A stretch of DNA of 59,671 bases from Hutsoniella sourekii ATCC 700629 (GTDB lineage Bacteria; Bacillota; Bacilli; Lactobacillales; Aerococcaceae), in NCBI RefSeq assembly GCF_000518205.1, contig NZ_KI912400.1, positions 1-59,671 on the forward strand, written 5' to 3'. A program made the position numbers and the translations under genes. Shown one piece after another: positions 1 through 7,774 of the stretch. The notes beneath the pieces were generated by a model. That model worked only from the letters and a program-made list of their open reading frames with translations. It did not search any database and was not told the DNA's origin. Every line of letters begins with the position of its first letter. Position 1 is the first letter of the stretch.

Positions 1-234
1 CAACAAGAGATCGCTTTTTACTTTGCGGATGCTTATAGTGCTTGGCAGAGAGGGACTAACGAGAACGCCAACGGATTACTGAGAGAATTCTTTCCTAAAC
101 GCACAGATCTAGCTAAAATTACGGAAGATGAACTTTTCAATGCGCTATGGTTGATAAACAATCGACCTAGAAAGTGTTTAAATTTTAAGACGCCCTTTGA
201 GGTATTCATGCACGAACTTGTTCAGTTAGAATGA
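1..234 (+). mobile_element. IS30-family transposase, C-terminal end (cut by window edge)
   Basis: The reading frame is open from base 1 to the TGA at 232-234 and encodes 77 residues. The peptide has the IS30-family end of the DDE domain: NENANGLLREFFPK, including the catalytic Glu helix, then INNRPRKCLNFKTPFEVF. The start and the first two catalytic Asp residues lie outside the window, so it cannot be said whether the element is intact. The element's end should lie just downstream; a 14-bp perfect palindrome follows at 244-257. Confidence 0.88.
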
Positions 235-243
235 TTTTTTGTC

Positions 244-257
244 GCAATAATTATTGC
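244..257. repeat. 14-bp perfect palindrome at the presumed IS end
   Basis: GCAATAATTATTGC is a perfect palindrome ten bases after the transposase stop codon. It may be part of the right inverted repeat of the IS30-type element or a weak hairpin. The matching left end is outside the window, so this cannot be decided here. Confidence 0.4.
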
Positions 258-282
258 AATTCATCATTTTATTTCATAAAAA

Positions 283-310
283 GGTCCCTAAAAAAATCCC
301 TCGCTTCGTA
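283..310 (+). promoter_or_regulatory. Candidate SigI-type promoter for the Asp-rich CAP gene
   Basis: GGTCCCTAAAA (283-293), nine bases, GCTTCGTA (303-310). The same two blocks with the same nine-base gap precede sigI on the minus strand (9554-9527). SigI promoters described in Bacillus and Clostridium combine a C-rich/A-rich -35 with a CGWA-type -10, which fits TCCCTAAAA and CGTA. A TATAAT (314-319) overlaps just downstream but has no -35 at the right distance. The SigI assignment is inferred from the shared sequence. Confidence 0.65.
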
Positions 311-364
311 CTATATAATGAGCCGCCCAAGAGCGGTAATAAAAAATAAGAAGGAGCATTTAAC

Positions 365-1642
365 ATGCAAAAAAATAATGATTTAAAAGTATGGTTGTCA
401 CGTCTAGGAAAGGGAATTTTAGTTGCAGGATTAGGGGCTCAAGTATTAGTTAGTCAACCACTACACCAGGTCCTAGCAGACGATGATGATTATGAAGATT
501 ATGACGATTACGACTACGACGACTATGATGACTATGACGATTATGATGATGACGAAGGCTACGATGATGATGACGATTATGATGATGCAGGCTACAATAC
601 CTACATAACCGAAATGGATAATGACGATGATTATGATGATGACGATGACGATGACTACAATACTTATGTAACAGAAACTGATGACGACGATGATGATCGC
701 TACATCCTATTCAATGGTGTATGGTTAAAAGTCGATAGTGATGCAGATTTAGAAGATATTTGGGAAGAATATTATGAAACGGTTGATGACTATGACGATG
801 ATGATCAAAAACAAAGAGCGCGTCCGAATCAAACAGGTAACAAGGTTAACAAAGACTACCTAGACGTTGAATTAGAAAAAAATCCTAACTTTATGAATCC
901 TGAAGTTACGCCAGAAGATGATCCTAAACAAGGATTGGAAGTTGGCCAAACGCTTGATAATGGTAATAAAGTAGAAGAGTTAACAATTAAGGAAGAAACT
1001 CCCATTCCGACACTTGCTCAAGGAGATAAAGAAACCCAATATCAAAATGCACAAAACCAAGAAAAAATCAACACAGTAACGGTTAAAGATCCTAATGAAG
1101 CCACTCAAACTCAGGCAATCAAAGTAAATGAAAAGACACAACAAGATGTCAATACGAATACTTACATTGATGAAACTTTACTTAACCAGGAATTCTTGGC
1201 CTTACTTAATGCAGATCGTCAAGCAGCAGGGCTTAAACCTGTAGAATACGGAACGCATTTACAGCAAGGGGTTAACACGCGAACCAACGATCTGGCAACG
1301 ATTGGTCACATTCGTGTAAATGATCAGCCTCACGTTCGTCTAGATGGCTCTTCCTTTAGAGAGGATTTCAATTATCTAGGTGAGGCCAATAAGAATTCTC
1401 TAGGTGAAAATACGGCTATGTCAACTTATAATGGGAATCCTAATACTCTAGTTAGTGAAAAAGCCTTAGCGGAACAATTCTACCAACAGTGGAAAGAATC
1501 CCCATCTCATTACGAGAACATGATGAGTCCCGATTATAATTTTTCAGCTGTATCTGTCAAGATGAGTGATAAAAATCAACTAGCAGGAGATGGTTATAAC
1601 TCATTGATTGGAGTTCAAGTTTTAGATACATCTGCTCGTTAA
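365..1642 (+). CDS. Secreted CAP-domain protein with long Asp/Tyr tract
   Basis: A 425-residue exported protein. Residues 1-38 form a signal peptide with likely cleavage after VLA. Residues 39 to about 150 are almost pure Asp with Tyr spacers, including two NTYxTE blocks. A polar linker follows. About residues 270-425 form a CAP/SCP domain: LLNADRQAAGL, a PHVRLDG histidine, LGENTA, and a W..SPSHYENMM-type segment. The start follows a good AAGGAG site. There is no LPXTG or lipobox, so anchoring, if any, is not visible; the acidic tract could bind cations or cationic wall components. CAP proteins in bacteria have varied and mostly unknown roles. The promoter resembles the sigI promoter, so SigI control is likely. 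The gene ends at a strong bidirectional terminator. Confidence 0.85.
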   Translation: MQKNNDLKVWLSRLGKGILVAGLGAQVLVSQPLHQVLADDDDYEDYDDYDYDDYDDYDDYDDDEGYDDDDDYDDAGYNTYITEMDNDDDYDDDDDDDYNTYVTETDDDDDDRYILFNGVWLKVDSDADLEDIWEEYYETVDDYDDDDQKQRARPNQTGNKVNKDYLDVELEKNPNFMNPEVTPEDDPKQGLEVGQTLDNGNKVEELTIKEETPIPTLAQGDKETQYQNAQNQEKINTVTVKDPNEATQTQAIKVNEKTQQDVNTNTYIDETLLNQEFLALLNADRQAAGLKPVEYGTHLQQGVNTRTNDLATIGHIRVNDQPHVRLDGSSFREDFNYLGEANKNSLGENTAMSTYNGNPNTLVSEKALAEQFYQQWKESPSHYENMMSPDYNFSAVSVKMSDKNQLAGDGYNSLIGVQVLDTSAR

Positions 1643-1661
1643 TTAGACATAATAATAAGCC

Positions 1662-1690
1662 AAAAAGTCCGCATAAAGTGCGGACTTTTT
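1662..1690. terminator. Bidirectional terminator
   Basis: A 12-bp stem (AAAAAGTCCGCA / TGCGGACTTTTT) with a five-base loop, ending in a T run in either direction. It separates the CAP gene from the convergent DUF218 gene and overlaps that gene's stop region. Confidence 0.9.
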
Positions 1691-2691
1691 TAATGGATAT
1701 AATCGCTATCTAAGTTAAAAAGATCCATGGAGCGAATAACACTATCATAGCTTTTGCTAATTTCAACAGCGGGTATAGCTATAGGACGCTCTTCTTCGTA
1801 GCAGACACCATAGACTTCAATTGGCATTTTAAGGTAATCAATACGAGACTTCAGGCTTAACCACATCCGAGGTAAATGTTGGGTAGTGGAGATAATACAT
1901 ATTTTTCGGTAGTCACTCTGCTTTAAAGAATCCACAATTCCGTTGGTACAAGCTACCAAGCTTAAGGTCGTCAAATCCAAAATAATTTTTTTGCTATCTA
2001 CTCCTTGTTCTATGAGCCATTTATTGATGGCTAGCGCCTCATGATAAGAATTATGGACAGGGCCCCCGGCAATGATAATGTCTGCTTGGGGATGGATTCT
2101 AGCATACTCAAGCGATTTTTGTAATCTTTTCTTTAAAATATCGGTAAAATCGCCGTTATTTTTTAAGCGATGACCATAAATGATGAGGCAGTCGAAACGG
2201 GTGTCATCGGGAATTTGACTTTCAAAGTCGATTCTTTGATTATTTCTTTCGATAAAGTTGTAAGTGTCCATAATAAGCTGAGCTAATTGAGGAGAAATCA
2301 TTTTCACATATCTTAATCGTTCTCTTACCGCATCATCGTCCAAGCAAACCTTAGCAAAGAAGGTCGATAAAAAGAGGGCCTGTTTATCGCGGCGGTTGAT
2401 TTTTAATATCTGGTCAAACTGTTCCCAGGCTGCTAAATAATGGCCATAAAAGGAATAGATCTCTCCTTTCAAACGATAGGCAGAGGTCACCTCTTTTCCT
2501 TCTGCAATCATCTGGTCTAAAAGATCTATCGCCTGATTCATATTTCGGATTTTTATACGGTTGATGACTTTACTGAAGGCTGGGTGATGTAAATAATATT
2601 CCCCCACATATTGGGTATAAAATTTTTTGGTTTGAGTTGAATCATTCGCATTTTCAACCGTGGGTCTTAGACTAGCTTCTTTTAATTTCAT
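1690..2691 (-). CDS. YdcF-like DUF218 protein with N-terminal TPR-like region
   Basis: A soluble protein of 333 residues. The N-terminal half is helical with TPR-like segments (INRIKIRNMNQAIDLLDQM and a following repeat). The C-terminal half is a DUF218/YdcF domain: DCLIIYGHRLKNNG, ADIIIAGGPVHN, SEAxxxxxWL-type helix, then TQHLPRMWLSLK. The ATG at 2691 was chosen because AAGGAGGTG lies just upstream; a TTG 18 bases earlier sits before that site. A TATAAT-like -10 (2726-2721) precedes it. DUF218 proteins are linked to envelope polysaccharide or cofactor biology, but the substrate is unknown. Unlike the second DUF218 protein at 30387, this one has no membrane segments. Confidence 0.75.
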   Translation of the reverse strand: MKLKEASLRPTVENANDSTQTKKFYTQYVGEYYLHHPAFSKVINRIKIRNMNQAIDLLDQMIAEGKEVTSAYRLKGEIYSFYGHYLAAWEQFDQILKINRRDKQALFLSTFFAKVCLDDDAVRERLRYVKMISPQLAQLIMDTYNFIERNNQRIDFESQIPDDTRFDCLIIYGHRLKNNGDFTDILKKRLQKSLEYARIHPQADIIIAGGPVHNSYHEALAINKWLIEQGVDSKKIILDLTTLSLVACTNGIVDSLKQSDYRKICIISTTQHLPRMWLSLKSRIDYLKMPIEVYGVCYEEERPIAIPAVEISKSYDSVIRSMDLFNLDSDYIH

Positions 2692-2836
2692 TGTTTCACC
2701 TCCTTGCAAATATCAATTTAATTATAGCCTAAAAATAATGAAAAAAATTTTATCAGACTCTTTTTTAGCTATTTGTAACATTATGTCTAAAAATAAATTA
2801 TCTTTACATAAAATTAATAGTATTAATGTAAGGGAT

Positions 2837-2845
2837 TGCTATACT
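2837..2845 (+). promoter_or_regulatory. Extended -10 promoter of ABC operon
   Basis: TGCTATACT is an extended -10 about 78 bases before the ABC operon start. There is no good -35, as is usual for extended -10 promoters. Confidence 0.5.
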
Positions 2846-2922
2846 GAAGTTATTCTTAAGAACGTTTAGCATATATGCAGTGTGTTGCCAGTTATTTTAT
2901 TTATCTTAGCGGAGGAATAACA

Positions 2923-3978
2923 ATGAAAAAATTTTTGAAACAAGCATTAGCTGCGTCAGCTTTACTTTTTGGAGTAGCCAGTCTATTGCCAGTTTATCAG
3001 GTTCAAGCTGCAGAAGATAAAGAGTTACTGATCTACTCAAACTCATTATCTAATGGTCGCCAAGAATGGTTAGAGGAAAAGGCTGCTGAAGCAGGATTCA
3101 AACTTTCCTTTGTATCGGGTGGTTCTGGTGAAATATATAATCGTTTATTAGCAGAAGCAGAGAATCCTCAAGCAGACGTCGTGTTCGGAATGGATGAAAT
3201 TAACTGGAAGACAGTCACTGAGGCGGATTTAATTCATCCTTATGAACCTAAGTGGGCAGGCGAGATTGATGAGGCAGCGATTACTGGTGATGGCTTCTAT
3301 TTTCCAACGGTAGAAGAGAGAATTACTATGTACTATAACCCTGAATTTGTTGAAGCAGATCAATTGCCTTCGACTATGGAAGGGTTTGGCCAAGATGAAT
3401 CTTATCAAGGTAAATACCGGGTGCCAAATAGTTTTGGCGGAGGAACAGACCAAAAGATTGCCTTATCAATCTTATTACAGCATCAAGATGAAGCTGGGGA
3501 GCTAGGTATTTCTGATGAGGGTTGGCAGGCGCTTGCTGACTTCTTAGCGAATGGTTTCATGCCTGTTGAAGGGGATGATCACCTACAAATGACTAAAGAA
3601 GGAGAAATTCCATATACTTACTACTGGTCAAGTGGTGTAGCTGGTATGGAAGAAGAGTATCAAATGACTGTTGAGCCGATTAATTTCGAGCCAGGAGTTA
3701 TTACCATGCGCGAACAAGTAGGTATTGTTAATAAGGGTGATGATAATAACTATCAGGCAGCTGAAGAGTTTGTTGATTGGTTTGGTAGTGCGGATGTTCA
3801 GGGTGCCTGGGCCAAGGAGCATGGTTCGTTACCAGTTAACCCGAAGGCGCAAGAACAAGCTGGCGATAAAATCAAATCAATTGCTGAAGCAACAACAGTA
3901 ATGGAAGTGGATTGGGAGTTTGTTCGAGAAAACTTAGATAGTTGGATTGAGAAAATAGAATTAGATCTCATGCCATAA
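2923..3978 (+). CDS. ABC transporter substrate-binding protein (FbpA/PotD-like)
   Basis: Extracellular solute-binding protein of 351 residues, first gene of an importer operon. The start ATG follows GGAGGA. Residues 1-30 form a signal peptide that ends in VQAAED without a lipobox cysteine; the protein contains no cysteine near its N-terminus, so it is not a lipoprotein. The mature part begins LLIYSNSLSNGRQEWLEE and has the periplasmic-binding type II pattern of the Fe(III)/spermidine/phosphonate cluster (ADVVFGMDEINW; RVPNSFGGGTDQK). The partner ATPase, fused permease and phosphodiesterase-like gene suggest an organic phosphate or phosphodiester substrate, but this is inference. Iron or polyamine would be the alternatives. 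A weak hairpin follows and may lower downstream expression. Confidence 0.82.
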   Translation: MKKFLKQALAASALLFGVASLLPVYQVQAAEDKELLIYSNSLSNGRQEWLEEKAAEAGFKLSFVSGGSGEIYNRLLAEAENPQADVVFGMDEINWKTVTEADLIHPYEPKWAGEIDEAAITGDGFYFPTVEERITMYYNPEFVEADQLPSTMEGFGQDESYQGKYRVPNSFGGGTDQKIALSILLQHQDEAGELGISDEGWQALADFLANGFMPVEGDDHLQMTKEGEIPYTYYWSSGVAGMEEEYQMTVEPINFEPGVITMREQVGIVNKGDDNNYQAAEEFVDWFGSADVQGAWAKEHGSLPVNPKAQEQAGDKIKSIAEATTVMEVDWEFVRENLDSWIEKIELDLMP

Positions 3979-3999
3979 TTAAAAGTTGATAGATAATCT

Positions 4000-4032
4000 G
4001 GCCCTGTTGCTTACTGGCTTCGGGGCTTTTCT
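4000..4032 (+). terminator. Weak hairpin between binding protein and ATPase genes
   Basis: A 7-bp stem with two G-U pairs (GGCCCTG / CGGGGCT), a 14-base loop and TTTT. It may act as a partial terminator, giving more binding protein than transporter, a common arrangement in ABC operons. Confidence 0.4.
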
Positions 4033-4054
4033 ATGAGTAAATAGGAGGACCAGG

Positions 4055-5080
4055 ATGTTAGAAATTCGTGATTTACAGATTAAGTATGGCGACTTTATTG
4101 CCATGGATGAGGTCAATTTAGATATTCACGAAGGTGAATTTTTCACCCTTTTAGGCCCGTCTGGATGTGGCAAGACGACTACTTTAAGAGCTATTGCCGG
4201 ATTTAATACACCATCTAAGGGGACGATTAAGATAAATGGTGAAGATATCGTCAATGTACCCGTTGAAAAAAGAGGATTAGGTATGGTTTTTCAATCTTAT
4301 GCCTTATTTCCAACGATGACTGTCTACGATAATATTGCCTATGGCTTAGAGGTGGAAGGAAGATCAAAAGAAGCAATTGATCAGACCGTGCGTCGGATGG
4401 CGAAAATGGTTGATCTAACAGATGAACAATTAGAGAAGAATGTTTCTGATTTGTCTGGTGGCCAGCAGCAACGGGTCGCCATCGCTAGAGCGATGGCTAA
4501 GGGCCCTAAATATGTCTTATTTGATGAGCCATTATCAAATTTAGATGCCCGCTTGCGTAAACAACTACGAAGAGAGCTGAAGAAAATTCAAAGAGAAGCG
4601 GGATTGACAGCTATTTATGTCACCCATGATCAAGAAGAGGCCTTGGAATTATCCGATCAGATTGCAGTCTTCAATAATGGCTACATAGAACAAGTTGGAA
4701 CGCCAAAAGAAATATATGATCAATCGGCAACTGAATTTGTTTGTAATTTTATTGGGGATGCCAATCAATTGGGTGACTTATTAGCTAAAAAAATAGCCAG
4801 CCAAACTTCCTTTAAGTATCAAGCCAACCATAACTATTATATCCGAGAAGAAAAGATCTTATTAGAGGAGCCATCCCTTCACTCAGGAGAATTAGCGGTG
4901 ATTGATGCTTTAGTACTAGATGAGTCCTTTAAGGGTAGCGTGTTTACTCTGACCCTAGATGTCTTAGGTACTAAATTAAAGGTTCTCAGTCAAAACGATG
5001 GCAAACGCTATTATCCACTGGGTTCAGAGGTCAAGATCTATATTGATATTGATTCAATTTTAGGATACGAGGTGAATTAA
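4055..5080 (+). CDS. ABC importer ATP-binding protein (PotA/FbpC type)
   Basis: 341 residues. Walker A GPSGCGKTT at 34-42, Q-loop FQSYALFP, signature LSGGQQQR, Walker B YVLFDEPLSNLD, and switch histidine in YVTHDQEEA. After about residue 240 comes a TOBE-like regulatory extension typical of the PotA/FbpC/UgpC cluster. It should energise the fused permease encoded next. The start follows AGGAGG, and only two bases separate its stop from the permease start, so the pair is likely translated in coupling. Confidence 0.9.
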   Translation: MLEIRDLQIKYGDFIAMDEVNLDIHEGEFFTLLGPSGCGKTTTLRAIAGFNTPSKGTIKINGEDIVNVPVEKRGLGMVFQSYALFPTMTVYDNIAYGLEVEGRSKEAIDQTVRRMAKMVDLTDEQLEKNVSDLSGGQQQRVAIARAMAKGPKYVLFDEPLSNLDARLRKQLRRELKKIQREAGLTAIYVTHDQEEALELSDQIAVFNNGYIEQVGTPKEIYDQSATEFVCNFIGDANQLGDLLAKKIASQTSFKYQANHNYYIREEKILLEEPSLHSGELAVIDALVLDESFKGSVFTLTLDVLGTKLKVLSQNDGKRYYPLGSEVKIYIDIDSILGYEVN

Positions 5081-5082
5081 AC

Positions 5083-6819
5083 ATGAGTGAGCGAACCCTT
5101 AACTGGCAAAGATCCTTGCCCCGGATTCTTTTCATCGTGTTTATTTTATGGTTTATCTTTACTTTGATTTTAAATCCGATATTTTCTGTGATCGTTGATA
5201 GTTTTACTCAATCTGGTACGCTTGATTTTACGTCGGTGAGTAAGATATTACAATCAGATCGAGCCTTAAAGGCCATCAGAAATTCATTTATTCTTGCAGT
5301 TACTTTAACTATCACTTGTAATATTGTGGGTATTTTTATCGTTTTTGCCACTGAATATTTTGACTTAAAAGGATCCCGCTTATTATCTTTAGGTTATATG
5401 ACGGTTCTTATATTTGGTGGCTTGATTTTAAACAACGGTTATTTACTGGTCTATGGTGAAGATGGTATTGTAACTCGGTTTTTAACAAGTATTTTCACAG
5501 GATTAGATCCTAACTGGTTTGAAGGATTTCCGGCTGTCTTGTTTGTTATGACCTTTGCCTGTACCAATTTACATATGCTCTTCTTAAGAAATGCTGTTCG
5601 GGGCTTGGATTATAATATTATTGAAGCGGGTCAGAATTTAGGCAGTAGCCAAGGTGAAGTGTTGAAAAAAATTGTGCTTCCTTCCTTAAAACCCGTTCTA
5701 TTAACGATGGTAATCATGACCTTCCAGACAGGATTAGGAGCTATGGCAGCGCCACTTATGGTTGGGGGGAGAGAGTTTAATACGATTTCTCCATTAATTC
5801 TTACCTTTTCGCAAAGGCCTGGTTCCAGAGATTTAGCAGCTGTTTTAGCTATTCTACTCGGCTTATTCCAAATTATTCTCCTAGTAATTATCACGGTTAA
5901 TGAGCGACGGGGAAATTATTTATCTGTTTCAAAGACCAAGATCGTTCTTAAAAAGCAAAAAATCAATCATCCAGTGATGAATATCCTTGTGCATCTTATT
6001 GCTTATCTTTTATTCATCATTTATACCTTGCCATTTGTGATGGTCATTATTATGTCCTTTATGAAATCAGAAGCCATTAAATCAGGCGTGATATCCTTTG
6101 CTAATTTTACTCTAGAAAATTACCAAAAGATCCTCGTTGATGCTGGTGCCTATCAGCCTTTCTTGACGAGTACCCTATTTTCTGCTTTTTCAGCGATTGG
6201 CTCTGTTCTTTTGATGACGCTAGTGGTTCATTTTCTATTTAAGAATCAGCACAATCGCTTTATTCAATGGCTCGAATATCCATTTTTTATTCCTTGGCTA
6301 CTGCCAAGCTTACTGATTGGTTTAGGCTTTATCCTCGCTTATAGTAAGCCTTCTTGGTTGTTATTTGGCGAAAGTACGATTGGTTCGCTTTGGACGCTTC
6401 CAGTTGCCTACTTGATCGTTCTTTTACCATCTACTCTAAGATACATAAAGAGTGCCTATTACTCCTTTGATCAAAACTTAGAGGAAGCTTCATTAATACT
6501 AGGTGCTAGTAGCTTTAGGACCTTCTTTAAAGTATTGATACCTTGTCTGCTACCAACTCTTTTAGCCTTAATTGCGATTAATTTTAATGGGAAACTAGCA
6601 GATTATGATTTATCCGCCTTTTTATACCAGCCTAATAGTCCAACCTTGGGCATTGTCATCAGGCAAAATGCAGATCCTCAGGCTAATTTGGATGCAAAGG
6701 CAATAAACTTTGTCTACTCGGTCATTTTAATGGGTATTAATGCGATTGTGATGTATTTAGTATATGGTAAAGGTAATGATTGGCTAATCAGAGCCGCTGG
6801 AAGAAGAAGAGGAAAATAA
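5083..6819 (+). CDS. ABC importer permease, two membrane domains fused
   Basis: 578 residues with about 12 membrane segments. It holds two binding-protein-dependent permease domains in one chain. Each has an EAA loop: EAGQNLGSSQGEVLKKIVLP in the first half and EEASLILGASSFRTFFKVLIP in the second, the sites that dock the ATPase. Fused permeases of this type are usual in FbpB/ThiP-like importers. It is translated with the ATPase gene before it and the phosphodiesterase-like gene one base after it. Confidence 0.9.
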   Translation: MSERTLNWQRSLPRILFIVFILWFIFTLILNPIFSVIVDSFTQSGTLDFTSVSKILQSDRALKAIRNSFILAVTLTITCNIVGIFIVFATEYFDLKGSRLLSLGYMTVLIFGGLILNNGYLLVYGEDGIVTRFLTSIFTGLDPNWFEGFPAVLFVMTFACTNLHMLFLRNAVRGLDYNIIEAGQNLGSSQGEVLKKIVLPSLKPVLLTMVIMTFQTGLGAMAAPLMVGGREFNTISPLILTFSQRPGSRDLAAVLAILLGLFQIILLVIITVNERRGNYLSVSKTKIVLKKQKINHPVMNILVHLIAYLLFIIYTLPFVMVIIMSFMKSEAIKSGVISFANFTLENYQKILVDAGAYQPFLTSTLFSAFSAIGSVLLMTLVVHFLFKNQHNRFIQWLEYPFFIPWLLPSLLIGLGFILAYSKPSWLLFGESTIGSLWTLPVAYLIVLLPSTLRYIKSAYYSFDQNLEEASLILGASSFRTFFKVLIPCLLPTLLALIAINFNGKLADYDLSAFLYQPNSPTLGIVIRQNADPQANLDAKAINFVYSVILMGINAIVMYLVYGKGNDWLIRAAGRRRGK

Positions 6820-6820
6820 T

Positions 6821-7645
6821 ATGTATGATGAGTTACTTGACTTAAATAATAAACATCCTTTTCTGATCTTGACCCATCGAGGTCTATCGGGAGGCAATGT
6901 TATTCAAAATACTCGCCAGGCTGTGGAACTAGCAGTTAAGGCAGGTAGTGATCTGGTGGAAGTAGATATTTGTCGAAGTAAGGACGGGGAATATTATCTC
7001 TTCCATAACGGCATGGAGATCTTTCTTTTAGGAAGAGATCGTGATTTTTCTGAGTGGACGAGTCAGGAAATAGATGCAGTCCACTTATTGAATTCAAATG
7101 GTGAACAGTCGGGTCATTTTGTTGAAAAATTAGAGGATTTTCTGGATTGGTTACCAGAAGGTTATCTTGTGAATTTAGATCGTTCTTTTGATTATTGGGA
7201 AGATGAAGCCTTTTTCAATCTTATTAGACAAAGTGGTAAGCAGGAGCAAGTTCTCTTAAAGAGTGGCATCAAACCCGAGTACCTTGAAGCAATTCGGGCA
7301 AACGGTGAGGGTTTACAGTATATTGGCATTGCTCATCAGCCAGAAGAGATCGAGCTATTAACTAAATACAGTCAGTATTTAAGGATCTTAGGGGTTGAAC
7401 TGATATTCAAAAATTTAAGCTCACCGATCCTACAACCTAAAATAATCAATAGCCTATCAGCTTATCCAATTCGATTAGTCAATATGGAAAGTCTGGGCCA
7501 GGATTATAATTTAGCTGCAAATATTACGGATGATCAATTTTTATTTGAGCAGGAGGCAGTTATTCAAGATTTTATCGACCGAGGAATCAATATGATTCAA
7601 ACCGATTGGCCTTACTTCTTGTCAAACTACCGAAGCTCACTCTAG
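6821..7645 (+). CDS. Glycerophosphodiester phosphodiesterase-like protein
   Basis: 274 residues, no signal peptide, so cytosolic. The GDPD barrel signature is present in modified form: THRGLSGG near residue 20, then QNT where family members usually have ENT, SDLVEVDIC (the E-x-D metal pair), and FHNG where HD is usual. The end has MIQTDWP, a GDPD-family ending. GDPDs hydrolyse glycerophosphodiesters to glycerol-3-phosphate and an alcohol using a divalent metal. Its place as last gene of an ABC import operon suggests that it processes the imported substrate. The changes at the catalytic histidine-aspartate and Glu positions make the exact activity uncertain. A terminator follows. Confidence 0.75.
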   Translation: MYDELLDLNNKHPFLILTHRGLSGGNVIQNTRQAVELAVKAGSDLVEVDICRSKDGEYYLFHNGMEIFLLGRDRDFSEWTSQEIDAVHLLNSNGEQSGHFVEKLEDFLDWLPEGYLVNLDRSFDYWEDEAFFNLIRQSGKQEQVLLKSGIKPEYLEAIRANGEGLQYIGIAHQPEEIELLTKYSQYLRILGVELIFKNLSSPILQPKIINSLSAYPIRLVNMESLGQDYNLAANITDDQFLFEQEAVIQDFIDRGINMIQTDWPYFLSNYRSSL

Positions 7646-7685
7646 CTACCATTTATTTACGATTATAAAAATATTGCTAATAAAA

Positions 7686-7733
7686 AGCTCCCAAAGGTTA
7701 AATAAGCAAATTTAACCTCCGGGAGCTGTTTTC
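7686..7733. terminator. Bidirectional terminator
   Basis: Two-part stem: AGCTCCC (7686-7692) with GGGAGCT (7721-7727), and GGTTAAAT (7696-7703) with ATTTAACC (7710-7717). T runs lie on both sides. It serves the GDPD operon and the convergent rsgI. Confidence 0.85.
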
Positions 7734-7774
7734 TTGTATTTAGCGTGTGGCTTATGTTTTAGGTCAAGGGTGGG

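Noticed and set aside
480-700. Repetitive GAT/GAC tract as a CRISPR or satellite
   Set aside because: It is in frame within a gene and encodes a long Asp/Tyr segment; no spacer-repeat pattern.
2660-2869. 69-codon plus-strand ORF
   Set aside because: It starts inside the opposite DUF218 gene, has no ribosome site, and covers the promoter region of the ABC operon.
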